This document shows, piece by piece, positions 38,054 to 47,495 of a stretch of DNA of 64,000 nt. The notes beneath the pieces were generated by a model. The model saw nothing but the letters and a program-made list of their open reading frames with translations, ran no database searches and was not told where the DNA came from. Source of the stretch: Herbaspirillum sp. SJZ106 (GTDB lineage: Bacteria > Pseudomonadota > Gammaproteobacteria > Burkholderiales > Burkholderiaceae_D). The stretch lies in NCBI RefSeq assembly GCF_006715495.1, contig NZ_VFNI01000003.1, forward strand, positions 248,001-312,000. The letters run 5' to 3'. Every line of letters starts with the position of its first letter. The first letter of the stretch is position 1. Both the position numbers and the translations under genes were made by a program.

Positions 38054-39208
38054 TCACGGAAAGGTTTGCACGGCAGTCCAATGATCTTGTTCCACCCGGT
38101 ACAGGCTGTAATTGGGCTCCCTCAGGCTGCCTTCAGCGTCGAACGATACCGGGCCGGACACGCCGGCGTAGTGCAGGCGGTGCAAGGCGGTGATGAGCTT
38201 TGCCGGATCCAGCGAATTGCTCTGGCGCACCGCCTCGGCCAGTACGCCCACGCAGTCATAGGTGAACAACGACTGCGGGATCAGGTTGGTCTTGAACTTG
38301 GCGGAATATGCCGCTTTCAGGGCTTTGAACCCGCGCAGTTTTTCCTCGGGCAGCCCATGTACGACGATCCACGTGTTGCTGCCATACTCGTCCGAGCTGC
38401 CAGGGAAGTTGTAATTGACCGCGCCGCCGGCCAGTAACAGCGTGAGGGCCGGATCCCGTTGTTGCAGCCGCTGCGCGAACGCCATGGCCTGCGGCACGAT
38501 GGCGGCCAGGAAAATCATGTCGGCGCCGGCCTGCTGCGCCTGCGACAGCACGCCGTTGAAATCGGAGGTCTTCTGGTTGACCGAAGCGCGGGCGACCACC
38601 TGTAGCCCCTTCTCGCGCAGTTTCCTGGTGAAGCTGTTGGCCAGGGAATAGCCCAGTTCCGTGTCGTTGTCCACGACCATGATGCGTTTGGCGCCGATGG
38701 TCTGCGTGGCGACGCGGACCAGGTGGTCGGTCGTGATCTCGGTATGCCCCAGAAGCTGGAAGACGTTGGCGTATCCCTGCTGGGTAAATGCGCGGGCGGT
38801 AGCGGTTGGCGAGACCAGGGGTATCCCCGCCTTGTTGTAGATCCTGGCCCCGATCAGGCTGGCGTCGGTGGACAAGTGGCCTACCACGCCGATCACCTGT
38901 GCGTTGACCATGGTTTGGGCGCCCAGCGCGGCATGGTTGTTGTCGTTCTTGTCATCGACCTCGAACAGCTTGAAGACAATTTTCTTGCCGTCAACAACGA
39001 TGTTGCGTTTGTTGGCGTCCTCTATGCCTTGCAGCGCGGCGTCGCGCAGGGCTTGTCCGCGCGGCGTGGACAAGGGCATTGCCAATCCGATCAGCGCGAC
39101 CTGAGTATCGGCCTGGGCATGCGTCGCCGGCGCGATGGCTGCCGACATGCATGCGAACAACAGGATGGCTTTCCTCCAACGCAACTTGATGCTTACGTCC
39201 CATCTCAT
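38054..39208 (-). CDS. LivK-like branched-chain amino acid ABC substrate-binding protein
   Basis: A 384-aa periplasmic binding protein of the Leu/Ile/Val type (peripla_BP_6). Signal peptide LLFACMSAAIAPATHAQA, cut near residue 33. The mature part begins QVALIGLAMPLSTPRGQALRDAALQGIEDANKR and contains VVGHLSTDASLIGARIYNKAGIPLVSPTATA. No permease or ATPase is adjacent, so it is an orphan binding component; ligand unknown. It resembles the protein at 50036 in overall plan. Confidence 0.86.
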   Translation of the reverse strand: MRWDVSIKLRWRKAILLFACMSAAIAPATHAQADTQVALIGLAMPLSTPRGQALRDAALQGIEDANKRNIVVDGKKIVFKLFEVDDKNDNNHAALGAQTMVNAQVIGVVGHLSTDASLIGARIYNKAGIPLVSPTATARAFTQQGYANVFQLLGHTEITTDHLVRVATQTIGAKRIMVVDNDTELGYSLANSFTRKLREKGLQVVARASVNQKTSDFNGVLSQAQQAGADMIFLAAIVPQAMAFAQRLQQRDPALTLLLAGGAVNYNFPGSSDEYGSNTWIVVHGLPEEKLRGFKALKAAYSAKFKTNLIPQSLFTYDCVGVLAEAVRQSNSLDPAKLITALHRLHYAGVSGPVSFDAEGSLREPNYSLYRVEQDHWTAVQTFP

Positions 39209-39325
39209 CTTTTCCCCCTCCCCCGAAAGAGCAGTGATGCCGGTTGATGTCGTCGTCGATTCTAGAACACACTCCGCCGATTGAGGAAATGGGTTCCGGT
39301 GGCAAACGTGGCGAGGCGTCGCGGG

Positions 39326-40459
39326 TCAGTGTGCCGGATACAGCGCGCCCAGTACGCGCAGCCCGCGCGCGCCGGTGACGGCCGGCAGGTTGCCCGGCAG
39401 GCGCAGGTCGAAGCGGCAGGCCAGCCAGGCGAAGGCCAGCGCCTCCACCTGATTGGGGGCGATGCCCAGCGCCGCCGTGGATTGCACGCTGGCGCGCTCT
39501 TGCAGCGCCTGCTGCAGCAGGCGCATCAGGAAGCCGTTCTCGGCGCCGCCGCCGCAGACGTACACCTTGCGCGCATCCGGCGCATAGGTGGCGATGGCGT
39601 CGGCGATGGTGCCGGCAGTGAGCATCGCCAGCGTGGCTTGCACGTCGGCCGGTGCCACCGCTGCGCCGGTTTTCAGCAGGGCAGCCTGCAGCCAGTCCAG
39701 GTGGAACAGGTCGCGGCCCGAACTCTTGGGCGGGGGCAGGAGGAAGAAATGCTCATCGCGCAAATGGCGCAGCAATCCGTCATGCACTTGTCCCGTTGCG
39801 CCCCAGTCGCCGTTGGCGTCGTAGCTTTGTCCCTTGTGCAGCTTGATCCAGGCATCCATCAGGGCGTTGCCGGGGCCGGTGTCGAAGCCGGAGGTGGCCT
39901 GGCCGGCGCCCGCCGGCAGGATGCTGATGTTGGCGATGCCGCCGATGTTGACCACCACGCGCGACTCCTGATCGTGACCGAACACGGCGCGGTGGAAGGC
40001 CGGCACCAGCGGCGCGCCCTGGCCGCCGGCGGCGACGTCGCGGCTGCGGAAGTCGGCCGCCACATCGATGCCGGACAGCTCGGCCAGCAGCGCCGGATTG
40101 TTGGTCTGGCGCGTGAAGCCCAGTTCCGGCCGGTGGCGTATGGTCTGGCCGTGCACGCCGACCATGCGGATATCGGCGGCGCCGTTGCCGGTTTGCCGCA
40201 GCAGTTGCGCCACGCAATCGGCGTAGTGCACGGCCAGCGCGTTGGCGGCCAGCGCCTCGCGCTCGATCTCGTTGGGCCCGGCCGCTTGCAGCGCCATGAG
40301 GTCGGCGCGCAGGTGCTCGGGGAAGGGTACGTAGGCCGCGGCCAGCGTGGCGGAGATGGTATCGCTGCCGGGAGCGAAGGCGGCCAGCACGCCGTCGACG
40401 CCGTCGAGGCTGGTGCCGGACATCAGGCCGATGTAGAGCGCAGGGGCGGAGGCTGGCAT
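39326..40459 (-). CDS. anmK: Anhydro-N-acetylmuramic acid kinase
   Basis: Opens and phosphorylates 1,6-anhydroMurNAc to MurNAc-6-phosphate in peptidoglycan recycling. The 377-aa protein has the ATP site [18 protein letters not shown], catalytic [48 protein letters not shown], and [15 protein letters not shown]. The ATG at 40459 is preferred because the family starts just before YIGLMSGTS. It lies downstream of the M23 gene but is separated by a terminator, so it probably has its own promoter. Works with ampD and mpl in this window. Confidence 0.94.
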   Translation of the reverse strand: MPASAPALYIGLMSGTSLDGVDGVLAAFAPGSDTISATLAAAYVPFPEHLRADLMALQAAGPNEIEREALAANALAVHYADCVAQLLRQTGNGAADIRMVGVHGQTIRHRPELGFTRQTNNPALLAELSGIDVAADFRSRDVAAGGQGAPLVPAFHRAVFGHDQESRVVVNIGGIANISILPAGAGQATSGFDTGPGNALMDAWIKLHKGQSYDANGDWGATGQVHDGLLRHLRDEHFFLLPPPKSSGRDLFHLDWLQAALLKTGAAVAPADVQATLAMLTAGTIADAIATYAPDARKVYVCGGGAENGFLMRLLQQALQERASVQSTAALGIAPNQVEALAFAWLACRFDLRLPGNLPAVTGARGLRVLGALYPAH

Positions 40460-40483
40460 GGGCGGTAAGAACCTATTGGGTTC

Positions 40484-40524
40484 CAAGAAAAAGGGCGGTC
40501 GCTGATTCTACAGCGACCGCCCTT
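40484..40524 (-). terminator. Strong intrinsic terminator between the M23 gene and anmK
   Basis: AAGGGCGGTCGCTG and CAGCGACCGCCCTT form a 14-pair stem with a six-base loop. On the minus strand it ends in TTTTTCTT, just before the anmK start. Confidence 0.9.
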
Positions 40525-40545
40525 GCCGAGGGTAGACCGGCAGGC

Positions 40546-41937
40546 TTACTTCGCGGCCAGCTTCACGTCCGGCGCGCCGGGCACGCGCAGCATCGCCATG
40601 CGGTGCTGCATATCGGCGGCGACGGCGCGGAAGTTCTTCAACTGCTGGCCGGTCAGTGCCTGGTTGTTGGGCACGTCCACCGACAGCGGATTGCGCGGCT
40701 GGTTGTTGACGCGGAACTCGTAGTGCAGGTGCGGACCGGTGGCCCAGCCGGTCATGCCGACGTAACCGATCACATCGCTCTGGCTGACCTTCATGCCCTT
40801 CCTGAGGCCGGAGGCGAAGCGGCTCATGTGGCCATAGGCGGTGGAGTAGCCGCTCCAGTGCTTGATCACCACGATGTTGCCGTAGCCGTTCTGCTGGCCG
40901 ACGAAATCGACCACGCCATCGGCCGCCGCATGGATGGGAGTGCCGGTGGGGGCGGCGAAATCGACGCCGGTGTGCTGCTTCCATTTGCCCAGGATCGGGT
41001 GCATGCGCATCGAGAAGCCCGAGGAGATGCGGGTGAAGGCCAGCGGCGACTTCAGGAAGGCTTTCTTGAGCGATTTGCCGTCGAAGGCGTAGTAACCGCC
41101 GCCGCCCTTGTTGCCGGGGTCGTTGAACCAGACCGCCTGGTAGCGGTTGCCGGCATTGTCGAACTCGCCGGCCAGCACGCGGCCGGTGCGCACCGGTTCG
41201 CCGTTCTGCCAGAAGGTTTCATAAATCACGTTGAAACGGTCGCCGCGGCGCAGGTCGGCGGCGAAGTTGATGTTGGTGGCGAACATGTCCACCAACTGCA
41301 GGGCCACGGCGTCGGGGATCTGGGCCGCATCGGTGGCGGCGAACAGGGACGAGAAGATGACCCCGGAACGCATTTCGACGCGGCGCTCCAGCGTGGCCGG
41401 CACGGCATCGGCCTTGAAGTATTCGCCTTCGCGCGAAATCACCAGGTTGCGCAAGGTATCGCTGCCGTCGTCGAGCATGGCGGAGAGCTTGACCAGGTCG
41501 CCGTTCTGGTCGGTCTGGGCTACCACGCGCTTGCCGGCGCGCAACTGCATGACCGAGCGCGCCAGGGTGTCGGACTTGATGAAGTTGGCGGCGTCCTGGT
41601 CGTCCACGCCCAGCCGGTTCAGCAGGGTGGCCAGCGTGTCGCCGGTGCGCACCTTCTCTTCATTGACGTAATACTGCGCGTTTTCTTCCAGCGCGCTGAT
41701 CTGCTGTTGCAAATCAGGCAAGGCCAGTTCCTTGGTGATCGGGTTGACCGGCGCGTCCTTCAGGTCCGGCTCGGCCGGGGCGAAACCGGCGGCGCCGATG
41801 GTGAAGGCGGCCAGGAACAACGCGCTGGCGCCGATGATGCGGGCCTTGGGCGAGGAGCCGGAAATCTTATGGTGGCAGGACTGGAGGGCGGAGGTGCATC
41901 GGGACGTGACGCGCTTGAATTTATCTTGTGGGAACAT
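40546..41937 (-). CDS. M23-family peptidoglycan DD-endopeptidase (MepM-like)
   Basis: A 463-aa envelope metallopeptidase that should cleave peptidoglycan cross-links. N-terminal membrane anchor ARIIGASALFLAAFTIGAAGFA, a LysM/OapA-like region (VRTGDTLATLLNRLGVDDQDAANFI) and a C-terminal LytM domain. Zinc ligands are H322 and D326 in HTGVDF, with the later His in GPHLHYEFRVN. It is divergent from tyrS and followed by a terminator before anmK. Confidence 0.9.
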   Translation of the reverse strand: MFPQDKFKRVTSRCTSALQSCHHKISGSSPKARIIGASALFLAAFTIGAAGFAPAEPDLKDAPVNPITKELALPDLQQQISALEENAQYYVNEEKVRTGDTLATLLNRLGVDDQDAANFIKSDTLARSVMQLRAGKRVVAQTDQNGDLVKLSAMLDDGSDTLRNLVISREGEYFKADAVPATLERRVEMRSGVIFSSLFAATDAAQIPDAVALQLVDMFATNINFAADLRRGDRFNVIYETFWQNGEPVRTGRVLAGEFDNAGNRYQAVWFNDPGNKGGGGYYAFDGKSLKKAFLKSPLAFTRISSGFSMRMHPILGKWKQHTGVDFAAPTGTPIHAAADGVVDFVGQQNGYGNIVVIKHWSGYSTAYGHMSRFASGLRKGMKVSQSDVIGYVGMTGWATGPHLHYEFRVNNQPRNPLSVDVPNNQALTGQQLKNFRAVAADMQHRMAMLRVPGAPDVKLAAK

Positions 41938-42065
41938 GCAATACGTTAAAATCTGATGTTCTGTTCCGGATAACCGCGTCCAGCGGCTTGCGCGGCGTTA
42001 CTGTCCCCCCGCCGCCTGAGCTGCCGTATTGTGCCGCGAAACATCCCGAACAGATGTGAATGCAC

Positions 42066-42112
42066 TTTCTGCTGACTGAGCTCTGGGGCCGCGTCGAGGC
42101 GCTCAGCAGAAA
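42066..42112 (+). other. Hairpin in the tyrS upstream region
   Basis: TTTCTGCTGA (42066-42075) pairs with TCAGCAGAAA (42103-42112); inner GAGC/GCTC pairs extend it. It lies in the 245-bp divergent region between the M23 gene and tyrS, 71 bp before tyrS, and is not followed by a T tract. It may belong to the tyrS leader. Confidence 0.4.
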
Positions 42113-42182
42113 AACGAAAACCGGATTATAGCAATACGATTTCGCAGCACTGTCCTACAAAGCCTATTTTTTAGTTATATCG

Positions 42183-43442
42183 ATGAACGCAGACCAGTCT
42201 ATCCCCGCCGCCCAAGCCGCTTCCAGCTCATCCTTGCCGCTCTCCGATCAAGTCCGCGAGGCGATGGCGATCGCCAGGCGCGGCGTGGACGAGTTGCTGA
42301 TCGAAAGCGAATTCGCGCAGAAGCTGGCGCGTTCCGAGCAAACCGGCCAGCCGTTGCGCATCAAGCTGGGCCTTGATCCGACCGCGCCCGACCTGCACCT
42401 GGGCCACACGGTGGTGCTCAACAAGATGCGCCAGCTGCAGAACCTGGGCCACCAGGTGATCTTCCTGATCGGCGACTTCACCTCCATGATCGGCGACCCG
42501 TCCGGCCGCAATGCGACCCGCCCGCCGCTCACGCGCGAGCAGATCGAAGTCAACGCCAAGACCTATTTCGCCCAGGCCAGCCTGGTGCTGGACCCGGCTA
42601 AAACCGAGATCCGCTACAACTCCGAATGGTGCGACCCGCTGGGCAGCCGCGGCATGATCCAGCTGGCCTCGCGCTACACCGTGGCGCGCATGATGGAGCG
42701 CGACGACTTCACCAAGCGCTTCAAGGACGGCACGCCGATCTCGGTGCACGAGTTCCTCTACCCGCTGATGCAGGGCTACGACTCGGTGGCGCTCAAGTCC
42801 GACCTGGAGCTGGGCGGCACCGACCAGAAGTTCAACCTGCTGGTCGGCCGCGAGCTGCAGAAGGACTACGGCCAGGAGCCCCAGTGCATCCTGACCATGC
42901 CGCTGCTGGAAGGCCTGGATGGCGTGGAAAAGATGTCCAAGTCCAAGGGCAACTACATCGGCATCACCGAACCGGCCAACACCATGTTCGCCAAGGTGAT
43001 GAGCATTTCCGACGTGATGATGTGGCGCTACTACGACCTGCTGTCGTTCCGCTCGATTGCGGAAATCGCGGCCTTCAAGGCCGAGGTCGAGGCCGGCAAG
43101 AACCCGCGCGACATCAAGGTTGCGCTGGCGCAAGAAATCGTGGCCCGTTTCCATTCGCAGCAGGCCGCCGTCGACGCGCTGGCCGACTTCGTCAACCGCT
43201 CCAAGGGCGGCATCCCGGACGACATCCCGGAAGTGTCCCTGACGGGCGCGCCGCTGGGCATCGGCCAGTTGCTCAAGCAAGCCAACCTGTGCGCCTCCAC
43301 CTCGGAAGCCTTGCGCATGGTGGAGCAGGGCGGCGTGCGCATCGACGGCGCGGCGGTCAGCGACAAGGGCCTCAAGGTCGATGCCGGACAGTTCGTGGTG
43401 CAGGTCGGCAAGCGCAAGTTCGCGCGCGTCACGCTCGCTTGA
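42183..43442 (+). CDS. tyrS: Tyrosyl-tRNA synthetase
   Basis: Charges tRNA-Tyr. The 419-aa class I synthetase has HIGH-equivalent HLGH at 72-75 ([13 protein letters not shown]), KMSKS at 250-254, and a C-terminal S4 RNA-binding domain ([31 protein letters not shown]). The first 20 residues are a variable extension. It runs one base from dtd, so both are probably co-transcribed. Confidence 0.96.
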   Translation: MNADQSIPAAQAASSSSLPLSDQVREAMAIARRGVDELLIESEFAQKLARSEQTGQPLRIKLGLDPTAPDLHLGHTVVLNKMRQLQNLGHQVIFLIGDFTSMIGDPSGRNATRPPLTREQIEVNAKTYFAQASLVLDPAKTEIRYNSEWCDPLGSRGMIQLASRYTVARMMERDDFTKRFKDGTPISVHEFLYPLMQGYDSVALKSDLELGGTDQKFNLLVGRELQKDYGQEPQCILTMPLLEGLDGVEKMSKSKGNYIGITEPANTMFAKVMSISDVMMWRYYDLLSFRSIAEIAAFKAEVEAGKNPRDIKVALAQEIVARFHSQQAAVDALADFVNRSKGGIPDDIPEVSLTGAPLGIGQLLKQANLCASTSEALRMVEQGGVRIDGAAVSDKGLKVDAGQFVVQVGKRKFARVTLA

Positions 43443-43443
43443 C

Positions 43444-43905
43444 ATGATCGCCTTGCTGCAACGAGTCAGCCAGGCCGCTGTCGTAGTGGACGGGGAAACC
43501 ATCGGCGCGATTGACGCCGGCCTGATGGTGCTGGTGTGCGCCGAGCGCAACGACACGGTGGCCGAAGCCGATGCGCTGTTGAGCAAGCTGCTGGCTTACC
43601 GGGTATTCGCCGATGAGGCCGGCAAGATGAACCGCAGTGTTGCCGACGTGCAAGGCGGCCTCTTGCTGGTGCCGCAGTTCACGCTGGCGGCCGACACCAA
43701 CTCCGGCACGCGGCCGTCCTTCACGCCGGCCGCGGCGCCCGATGCCGGGCGACAATTGTTCTCGCATTTCGTCGGGCAGGCGCGCAGCCGGCATGGCGCC
43801 GACCGGGTCGGCACAGGCCGCTTCGGCGCCGACATGAAGGTGTCGCTGACCAATGACGGCCCGGTCACGTTCTGGTTGCAGATCAAGCCCAAGGTCAGGG
43901 ATTGA
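43444..43905 (+). CDS. dtd: D-aminoacyl-tRNA deacylase
   Basis: Removes D-amino acids mischarged onto tRNA, for example D-tyrosine, which matches its position right after tyrS. The 153-aa protein begins [18 protein letters not shown] and has the family motifs [23 protein letters not shown] and the cross-subunit Gly-cisPro loop NDGPVTFWL. The ATG at 43444 starts one base after the tyrS stop; a longer reading overlapping tyrS is rejected. Confidence 0.94.
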   Translation: MIALLQRVSQAAVVVDGETIGAIDAGLMVLVCAERNDTVAEADALLSKLLAYRVFADEAGKMNRSVADVQGGLLLVPQFTLAADTNSGTRPSFTPAAAPDAGRQLFSHFVGQARSRHGADRVGTGRFGADMKVSLTNDGPVTFWLQIKPKVRD

Positions 43906-43975
43906 AGCCGTCGTATCCATCCCCATCTCATCAAGGTATGGCGTTTGAACCCGGCTATTTTTTTCAGGAGGTCAC

Positions 43976-44617
43976 ATGAAATTCTGGAGCGATTCTTTCA
44001 AGGACGGCGCAACCATCCCCGGTGAATTCGCATTCGCCGTGGCCGATCCCAAGACCCATGTCGCGTTGTCTTCCAACCGCAATCCGCATTTGGCCTGGAG
44101 CGATCTGCCGGCCGGCACCAAGTCGCTGGCGCTGGTCATGCACGACCCCGACGTGCCGTCGCGCGGCGACGATGTCAACCAGGAAGGCAAGACCGTGCCG
44201 CTGGATCTGCCGCGGGTCGATTTCTACCATTGGATCCTGGTCGATATCCCTCCCGCCGTCACGCAGATCGCCGCCGGGCAGTTCAGCAACGGCGTGACCG
44301 CGCGCGGCAAGCCGGGGCCGGCGGTGCTGGGCGACACCATGCCCGGCGCCCGCCAGGGCATCAACGACTACACCGGCTGGTTCGCTGGCGATGGCGACAT
44401 GCGCGGCGACTATTTCGGCTATGACGGCCCGTGCCCGCCGTGGAACGACGCGCTGGTGCACCGCTACATCTTCACGCTGTATGCGCTGGATGTGGCGCAA
44501 CTGCCGCTGACCGGCAACCTGGAAGGGGCGGTGGTGCTCACCGCGCTGCGCGACCATGTGCTGGAACAGGCATCGATCCACGGCCTGTATTGGCTCAACC
44601 CATCCGCGGCCAGGTGA
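43976..44617 (+). CDS. YbhB/YbcL-type PEBP family protein
   Basis: A 213-aa phosphatidylethanolamine-binding-protein fold. Family landmarks are NPHLAWSDLPAGTKSLALVMHDPDVPS, FYHWILVDIPP and YDGPCPPWNDALVHRYIFTLYALD. The bacterial members have no established enzymatic role. GGAG lies seven bases before the ATG. No signal peptide is present, unlike E. coli YbcL. Confidence 0.87.
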   Translation: MKFWSDSFKDGATIPGEFAFAVADPKTHVALSSNRNPHLAWSDLPAGTKSLALVMHDPDVPSRGDDVNQEGKTVPLDLPRVDFYHWILVDIPPAVTQIAAGQFSNGVTARGKPGPAVLGDTMPGARQGINDYTGWFAGDGDMRGDYFGYDGPCPPWNDALVHRYIFTLYALDVAQLPLTGNLEGAVVLTALRDHVLEQASIHGLYWLNPSAAR

Positions 44618-44654
44618 GCGCCGTTGCCCCAACAGACAAGGATGGCATTGCCGC

Positions 44655-45299
44655 ATGACTGAGATATTGCTGATTCGCCACGGCGAAACCGACTGGAACG
44701 TCGACAAGCGCCTGCAAGGCCATATCGATATCCCCCTGAACGAAGCCGGCCGGCGCCAGGTATTGGCGTTGGGCGAAGTGTTGGCCGATGAGGGCATCGA
44801 TGCCGTTTTCGCCAGCGACCTCCAGCGCGCGCGCGCCACGGCCCAGGCCGTGGCCGATGTGGCGGGGTTGCCGGTGGCCATCGACGCCGGCTTGCGCGAG
44901 CGCTGCTATGGCGCTTTCGAGGGGCTGCGCCATGCGGACATCGAAGAAAAATATCCGGAGGCCTACCGCGTCTGGAAGGCGCGCGAACCTGATGCCCGCT
45001 ATCCGGCCGGCGAACGCGAGGCCGAGACCATGCGCGAGTTCTACCAGCGTTCGGTCAATGCCGTGCGGCGCATCGTTGCCGATGGCAAGTACCGCAAGGT
45101 CGCCATCGTCACCCATGGCGGCGTGCTCGAATGCCTTCACCACTGGGCCAGCGGCACCGGCTTCGCGCAGCCGCGCACCTTCGACATCTTCAACGCCAGC
45201 GTGAACCGCCTGCATTGGGACGGCGAACGCGCGCGCATCCGTTCCTGGGGCGAGATCGGCCACCTCAACCGCGAAACGCTGGACGAAGTCGACCGCTGA
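44655..45299 (+). CDS. Histidine phosphatase family protein (GpmB/CobC-like)
   Basis: A 214-aa phosphoglycerate-mutase-like phosphatase. The phosphohistidine motif LLIRHGETDWN (His9) and the distal motif VAIVTHGGVLECLHH are intact, and RCYGAFEGLRHADIEEKYPE places the catalytic Glu. The substrate is uncertain: such proteins are variously annotated phosphoglycerate mutase or alpha-ribazole phosphatase. The ATG at 44655 is favoured over a 33-residue longer version overlapping the PEBP gene. Confidence 0.88.
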   Translation: MTEILLIRHGETDWNVDKRLQGHIDIPLNEAGRRQVLALGEVLADEGIDAVFASDLQRARATAQAVADVAGLPVAIDAGLRERCYGAFEGLRHADIEEKYPEAYRVWKAREPDARYPAGEREAETMREFYQRSVNAVRRIVADGKYRKVAIVTHGGVLECLHHWASGTGFAQPRTFDIFNASVNRLHWDGERARIRSWGEIGHLNRETLDEVDR

Positions 45300-45367
45300 G
45301 TCCGGCGCCATCAAAAATACGGCGGCTTTGTCGCCATGCCGCTCACTGAAAGCTTTCCTCCGAAACG

Positions 45368-45460
45368 CGTCATCCCGGCGAAGGCCGGGATCCAGTGTCT
45401 TTTGTTGTGCTTCAAGGGCCGCTGAACGACGCTGGGTCCCGACTTTCGTCAGGGCGACGG
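45368..45460. repeat. 93-bp dispersed repeat, copy A
   Basis: Starts CGTCATCCCGGCG and ends CGACGG. About 80 of 93 positions match the copy at 51869-51961, in the same orientation. Its ends are imperfect inverted repeats (GGGATCCAG versus CTGGGTCCC). The ATCCCGG..CCGGGAT core resembles widespread short intergenic palindromes. It lies 68 bp after the phosphatase stop. Confidence 0.8.
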
Positions 45461-45689
45461 ATTTTGCTCGCTGTTTGCTTTCATTTGCCTGTTGAAAACT
45501 GCCGTTGCAGGAAATACGGGAATATCCGCAAACGATTTCCCTGGATGTAAATTGCCGTTTCGTCAATAGGTTGATGTTGCTTAATTATTGAACAGCTGCA
45601 AATCGCGCGCAGAGATGTAACGGTGCCCAAATCTAGTTGGGCATGGCCCGCAATCGCGCTAAAATAGCGCCCTTCCCCGTTTTTCCATA

Positions 45690-45954
45690 GAGCGGGTTCT
45701 GACCTATTTCCGCCCCCGCGCAGCCCCGGCAACGGGCCGAATGCAAGGCGCGACGACGCGTCGTGGTGGTGCCACGGCAAGGAGGCGCAACGCGGCAGGC
45801 GGCCCGTTGCCGGGACTGCCCGGAGGGTTCGAATGAGAAGGGCGAATTGCGGCGTTGCGGCGCTTGCACAGGGCACCACCCTGTGCGGTGCACCGCGCCT
45901 TGCACTCCGCCCTTCTCATTCGAACGCGGGGTGGAAATAGGTCAGAACCCGCTC
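45690..45954. mobile_element. 265-bp MITE-like palindromic element upstream of dusB
   Basis: The ends are near-perfect inverted repeats of about 30 bp, GAGCGGGTTCTGACCTATTT at 45690 and its complement ending at 45954. Two further inverted pairs lie inside: CCCGGCAACGGGCC (45725-45738) with 45801-45814, and an exact 18-bp pair 45827-45844 with 45908-45925. A GCACAGGG/CCCTGTGC hairpin sits near the centre. No gene is supported inside. The right end lies nine bases before the dusB start codon. No exact target duplication was seen; TTCCA occurs near both borders. Confidence 0.75.
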
Positions 45955-45963
45955 TTCCAATTC

Positions 45964-46980
45964 GTGAACATTGGACCGTATTCCTTGCGAAACAACGTGT
46001 TCGTCGCTCCCATGGCGGGTGTGACCGACCGTCCTTTCCGCCAGCTGTGCAAGCAGCTGGGCGCGGGATATGCCGTGTCCGAGATGGCCGCCTCCGATCC
46101 GCGGCTGTGGCAAAGCGAGAAAACCTCGCGCCGCATCAACCACGATGGCGAGATGGAGCCCAAGGCGGTGCAGATCGCCGGCGCCGATCCCGCCATGCTG
46201 GCCGATTGCGCGAAGTACAACGTCGAGCGCGGCGCCCAGATCATCGATATCAACATGGGCTGCCCGGTCAAGAAGGTCTGCAACAGCTGGTGCGGTTCGG
46301 CCCTGTTGCAGGACGAAGAACTGGTGGCCCGTATCCTCGATGCGGTGGTGGGCGCGGTCGACGTGCCGGTGACGCTGAAGTTCCGCACCGGCTGGGATCG
46401 CGCCAACAAGAACGCGCTGAAGATCGCCGCGCGGGCCGAGCAAAGCGGCATCGCCATGCTGACGCTGCACGGCCGCACCCGCGCCGACGGCTACAGCGGC
46501 GCGGCGGAGTACGACACCATCGCGGCAGTCAAGGCGGCGGTGACGATTCCGGTGGTGGCCAACGGCGACATCACTTCGCCGGAAAAGGCGCGCGAAGTCC
46601 TGCGCGTCACCGGCGCCGACGCCGTCATGGTCGGCCGCGCCGCCCAGGGACGGCCGTGGATCTTCCGCGAGATCGCGCATTTCCTGGACACCGGCGACTA
46701 CCTGCCGGCGCCGCTGGTGACCGAAGTCGAGCAATTGATGGACGAGCATTTGCAGGCGCATTACGCGTTCTACGGCGATTACCTCGGCGTGCGCACGGCG
46801 CGCAAGCATATCGGATGGTATGTGCGCGATTTGCCCGGCGGCGAGGATTTCCGGCGCGGCATGAACCGCATCGAGAATTGCGCCGAACAGCTCGAGGCGG
46901 TGCGCAATTTCTTCGCGGGGCAGGCGGCCTATGGCGAGCGGTTACAATACGGCTTGGCCGAAGAGCCGCTTGCCGCCTGA
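45964..46980 (+). CDS. dusB: tRNA-dihydrouridine synthase B
   Basis: Flavin enzyme that reduces specific uridines in tRNA D-loops. The 338-aa protein reads (M)NIGPYSLRNNVFVAPMAGVTDRP from a GTG at 45964. It has catalytic Cys100 in NMGCPVKKV, FMN-binding HGRTRADGYSGAAEYD and GADAVMVGRAAQGRPWIF, and a helical C-terminal domain. The frame is open far upstream through the MITE-like element, but homology starts only here. No Shine-Dalgarno precedes the GTG, possibly because the element displaced the original leader. fis follows, as in most proteobacteria. Confidence 0.93.
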   Translation: MNIGPYSLRNNVFVAPMAGVTDRPFRQLCKQLGAGYAVSEMAASDPRLWQSEKTSRRINHDGEMEPKAVQIAGADPAMLADCAKYNVERGAQIIDINMGCPVKKVCNSWCGSALLQDEELVARILDAVVGAVDVPVTLKFRTGWDRANKNALKIAARAEQSGIAMLTLHGRTRADGYSGAAEYDTIAAVKAAVTIPVVANGDITSPEKAREVLRVTGADAVMVGRAAQGRPWIFREIAHFLDTGDYLPAPLVTEVEQLMDEHLQAHYAFYGDYLGVRTARKHIGWYVRDLPGGEDFRRGMNRIENCAEQLEAVRNFFAGQAAYGERLQYGLAEEPLAA

Positions 46981-47161
46981 TTTTCCGGGTGTCGAGGGAA
47001 GCGTTTTTCCTCGCGAAACAGTAAGAGAAACGAATCGGATGCGCAGGACGCGCAAATTGATCAACAGCACGGCATTGCTGCAAACAAACCAGTCCACGGG
47101 GAACGCAACGTCAGGTTGCGCGCGGCCGCGGCGGTGCCGATAAAAACAGAAGCACAAAACA

Positions 47162-47395
47162 ATGAGCAAAGAAAGTATTGAGGATGTCGTCAAGAAGAGC
47201 CTGGAAAAATATTTCCGGGACCTGGGCGAACAACTGCCCACCAACGTCTACGACATGGTTCTGTCGACGGTCGAGAAGCCGGTCTTCGAGACCGTGATGG
47301 CGCGCGCCGAAGGTAACCAGTCGCAGGCCGCCGAAATCCTCGGCATCAACCGCAACACGCTGCGCAAGAAGTTGCAGCAGCACGGCCTGCTCTGA
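47162..47395 (+). CDS. fis: DNA-binding protein Fis
   Basis: Nucleoid-associated and regulatory protein. The 77-aa protein has a helical N-terminal half and the C-terminal helix-turn-helix NQSQAAEILGINRNTLRKKLQQHGL, which is diagnostic. It follows dusB by 181 bp and precedes purH, the expected dusB-fis-purH order in beta-proteobacteria. It is shorter than E. coli Fis (98 aa), as is usual for this group. Confidence 0.93.
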   Translation: MSKESIEDVVKKSLEKYFRDLGEQLPTNVYDMVLSTVEKPVFETVMARAEGNQSQAAEILGINRNTLRKKLQQHGLL

Positions 47396-47495
47396 GCGCC
47401 GGCCGGTGTCGCGTGCGCCGGCCTGAGCCAACTGCTTCAACTTATTTCATCAACGGTTTTCAGGTTTCCATCTTCCTTTTCCAGTCTTGCCTACC

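Noticed and set aside
45633-45905. Short minus-strand frame inside the MITE-like element
   Set aside because: The peptide is a by-product of the inverted repeats: the same EIGQNPL peptide is read from both ends. No independent coding evidence.
45763-45963. N-terminal extension of DusB through the element
   Set aside because: Sequence similarity to DusB starts at the GTG at 45964; the extension is encoded by repeat DNA. Kept as a possibility in findings only.
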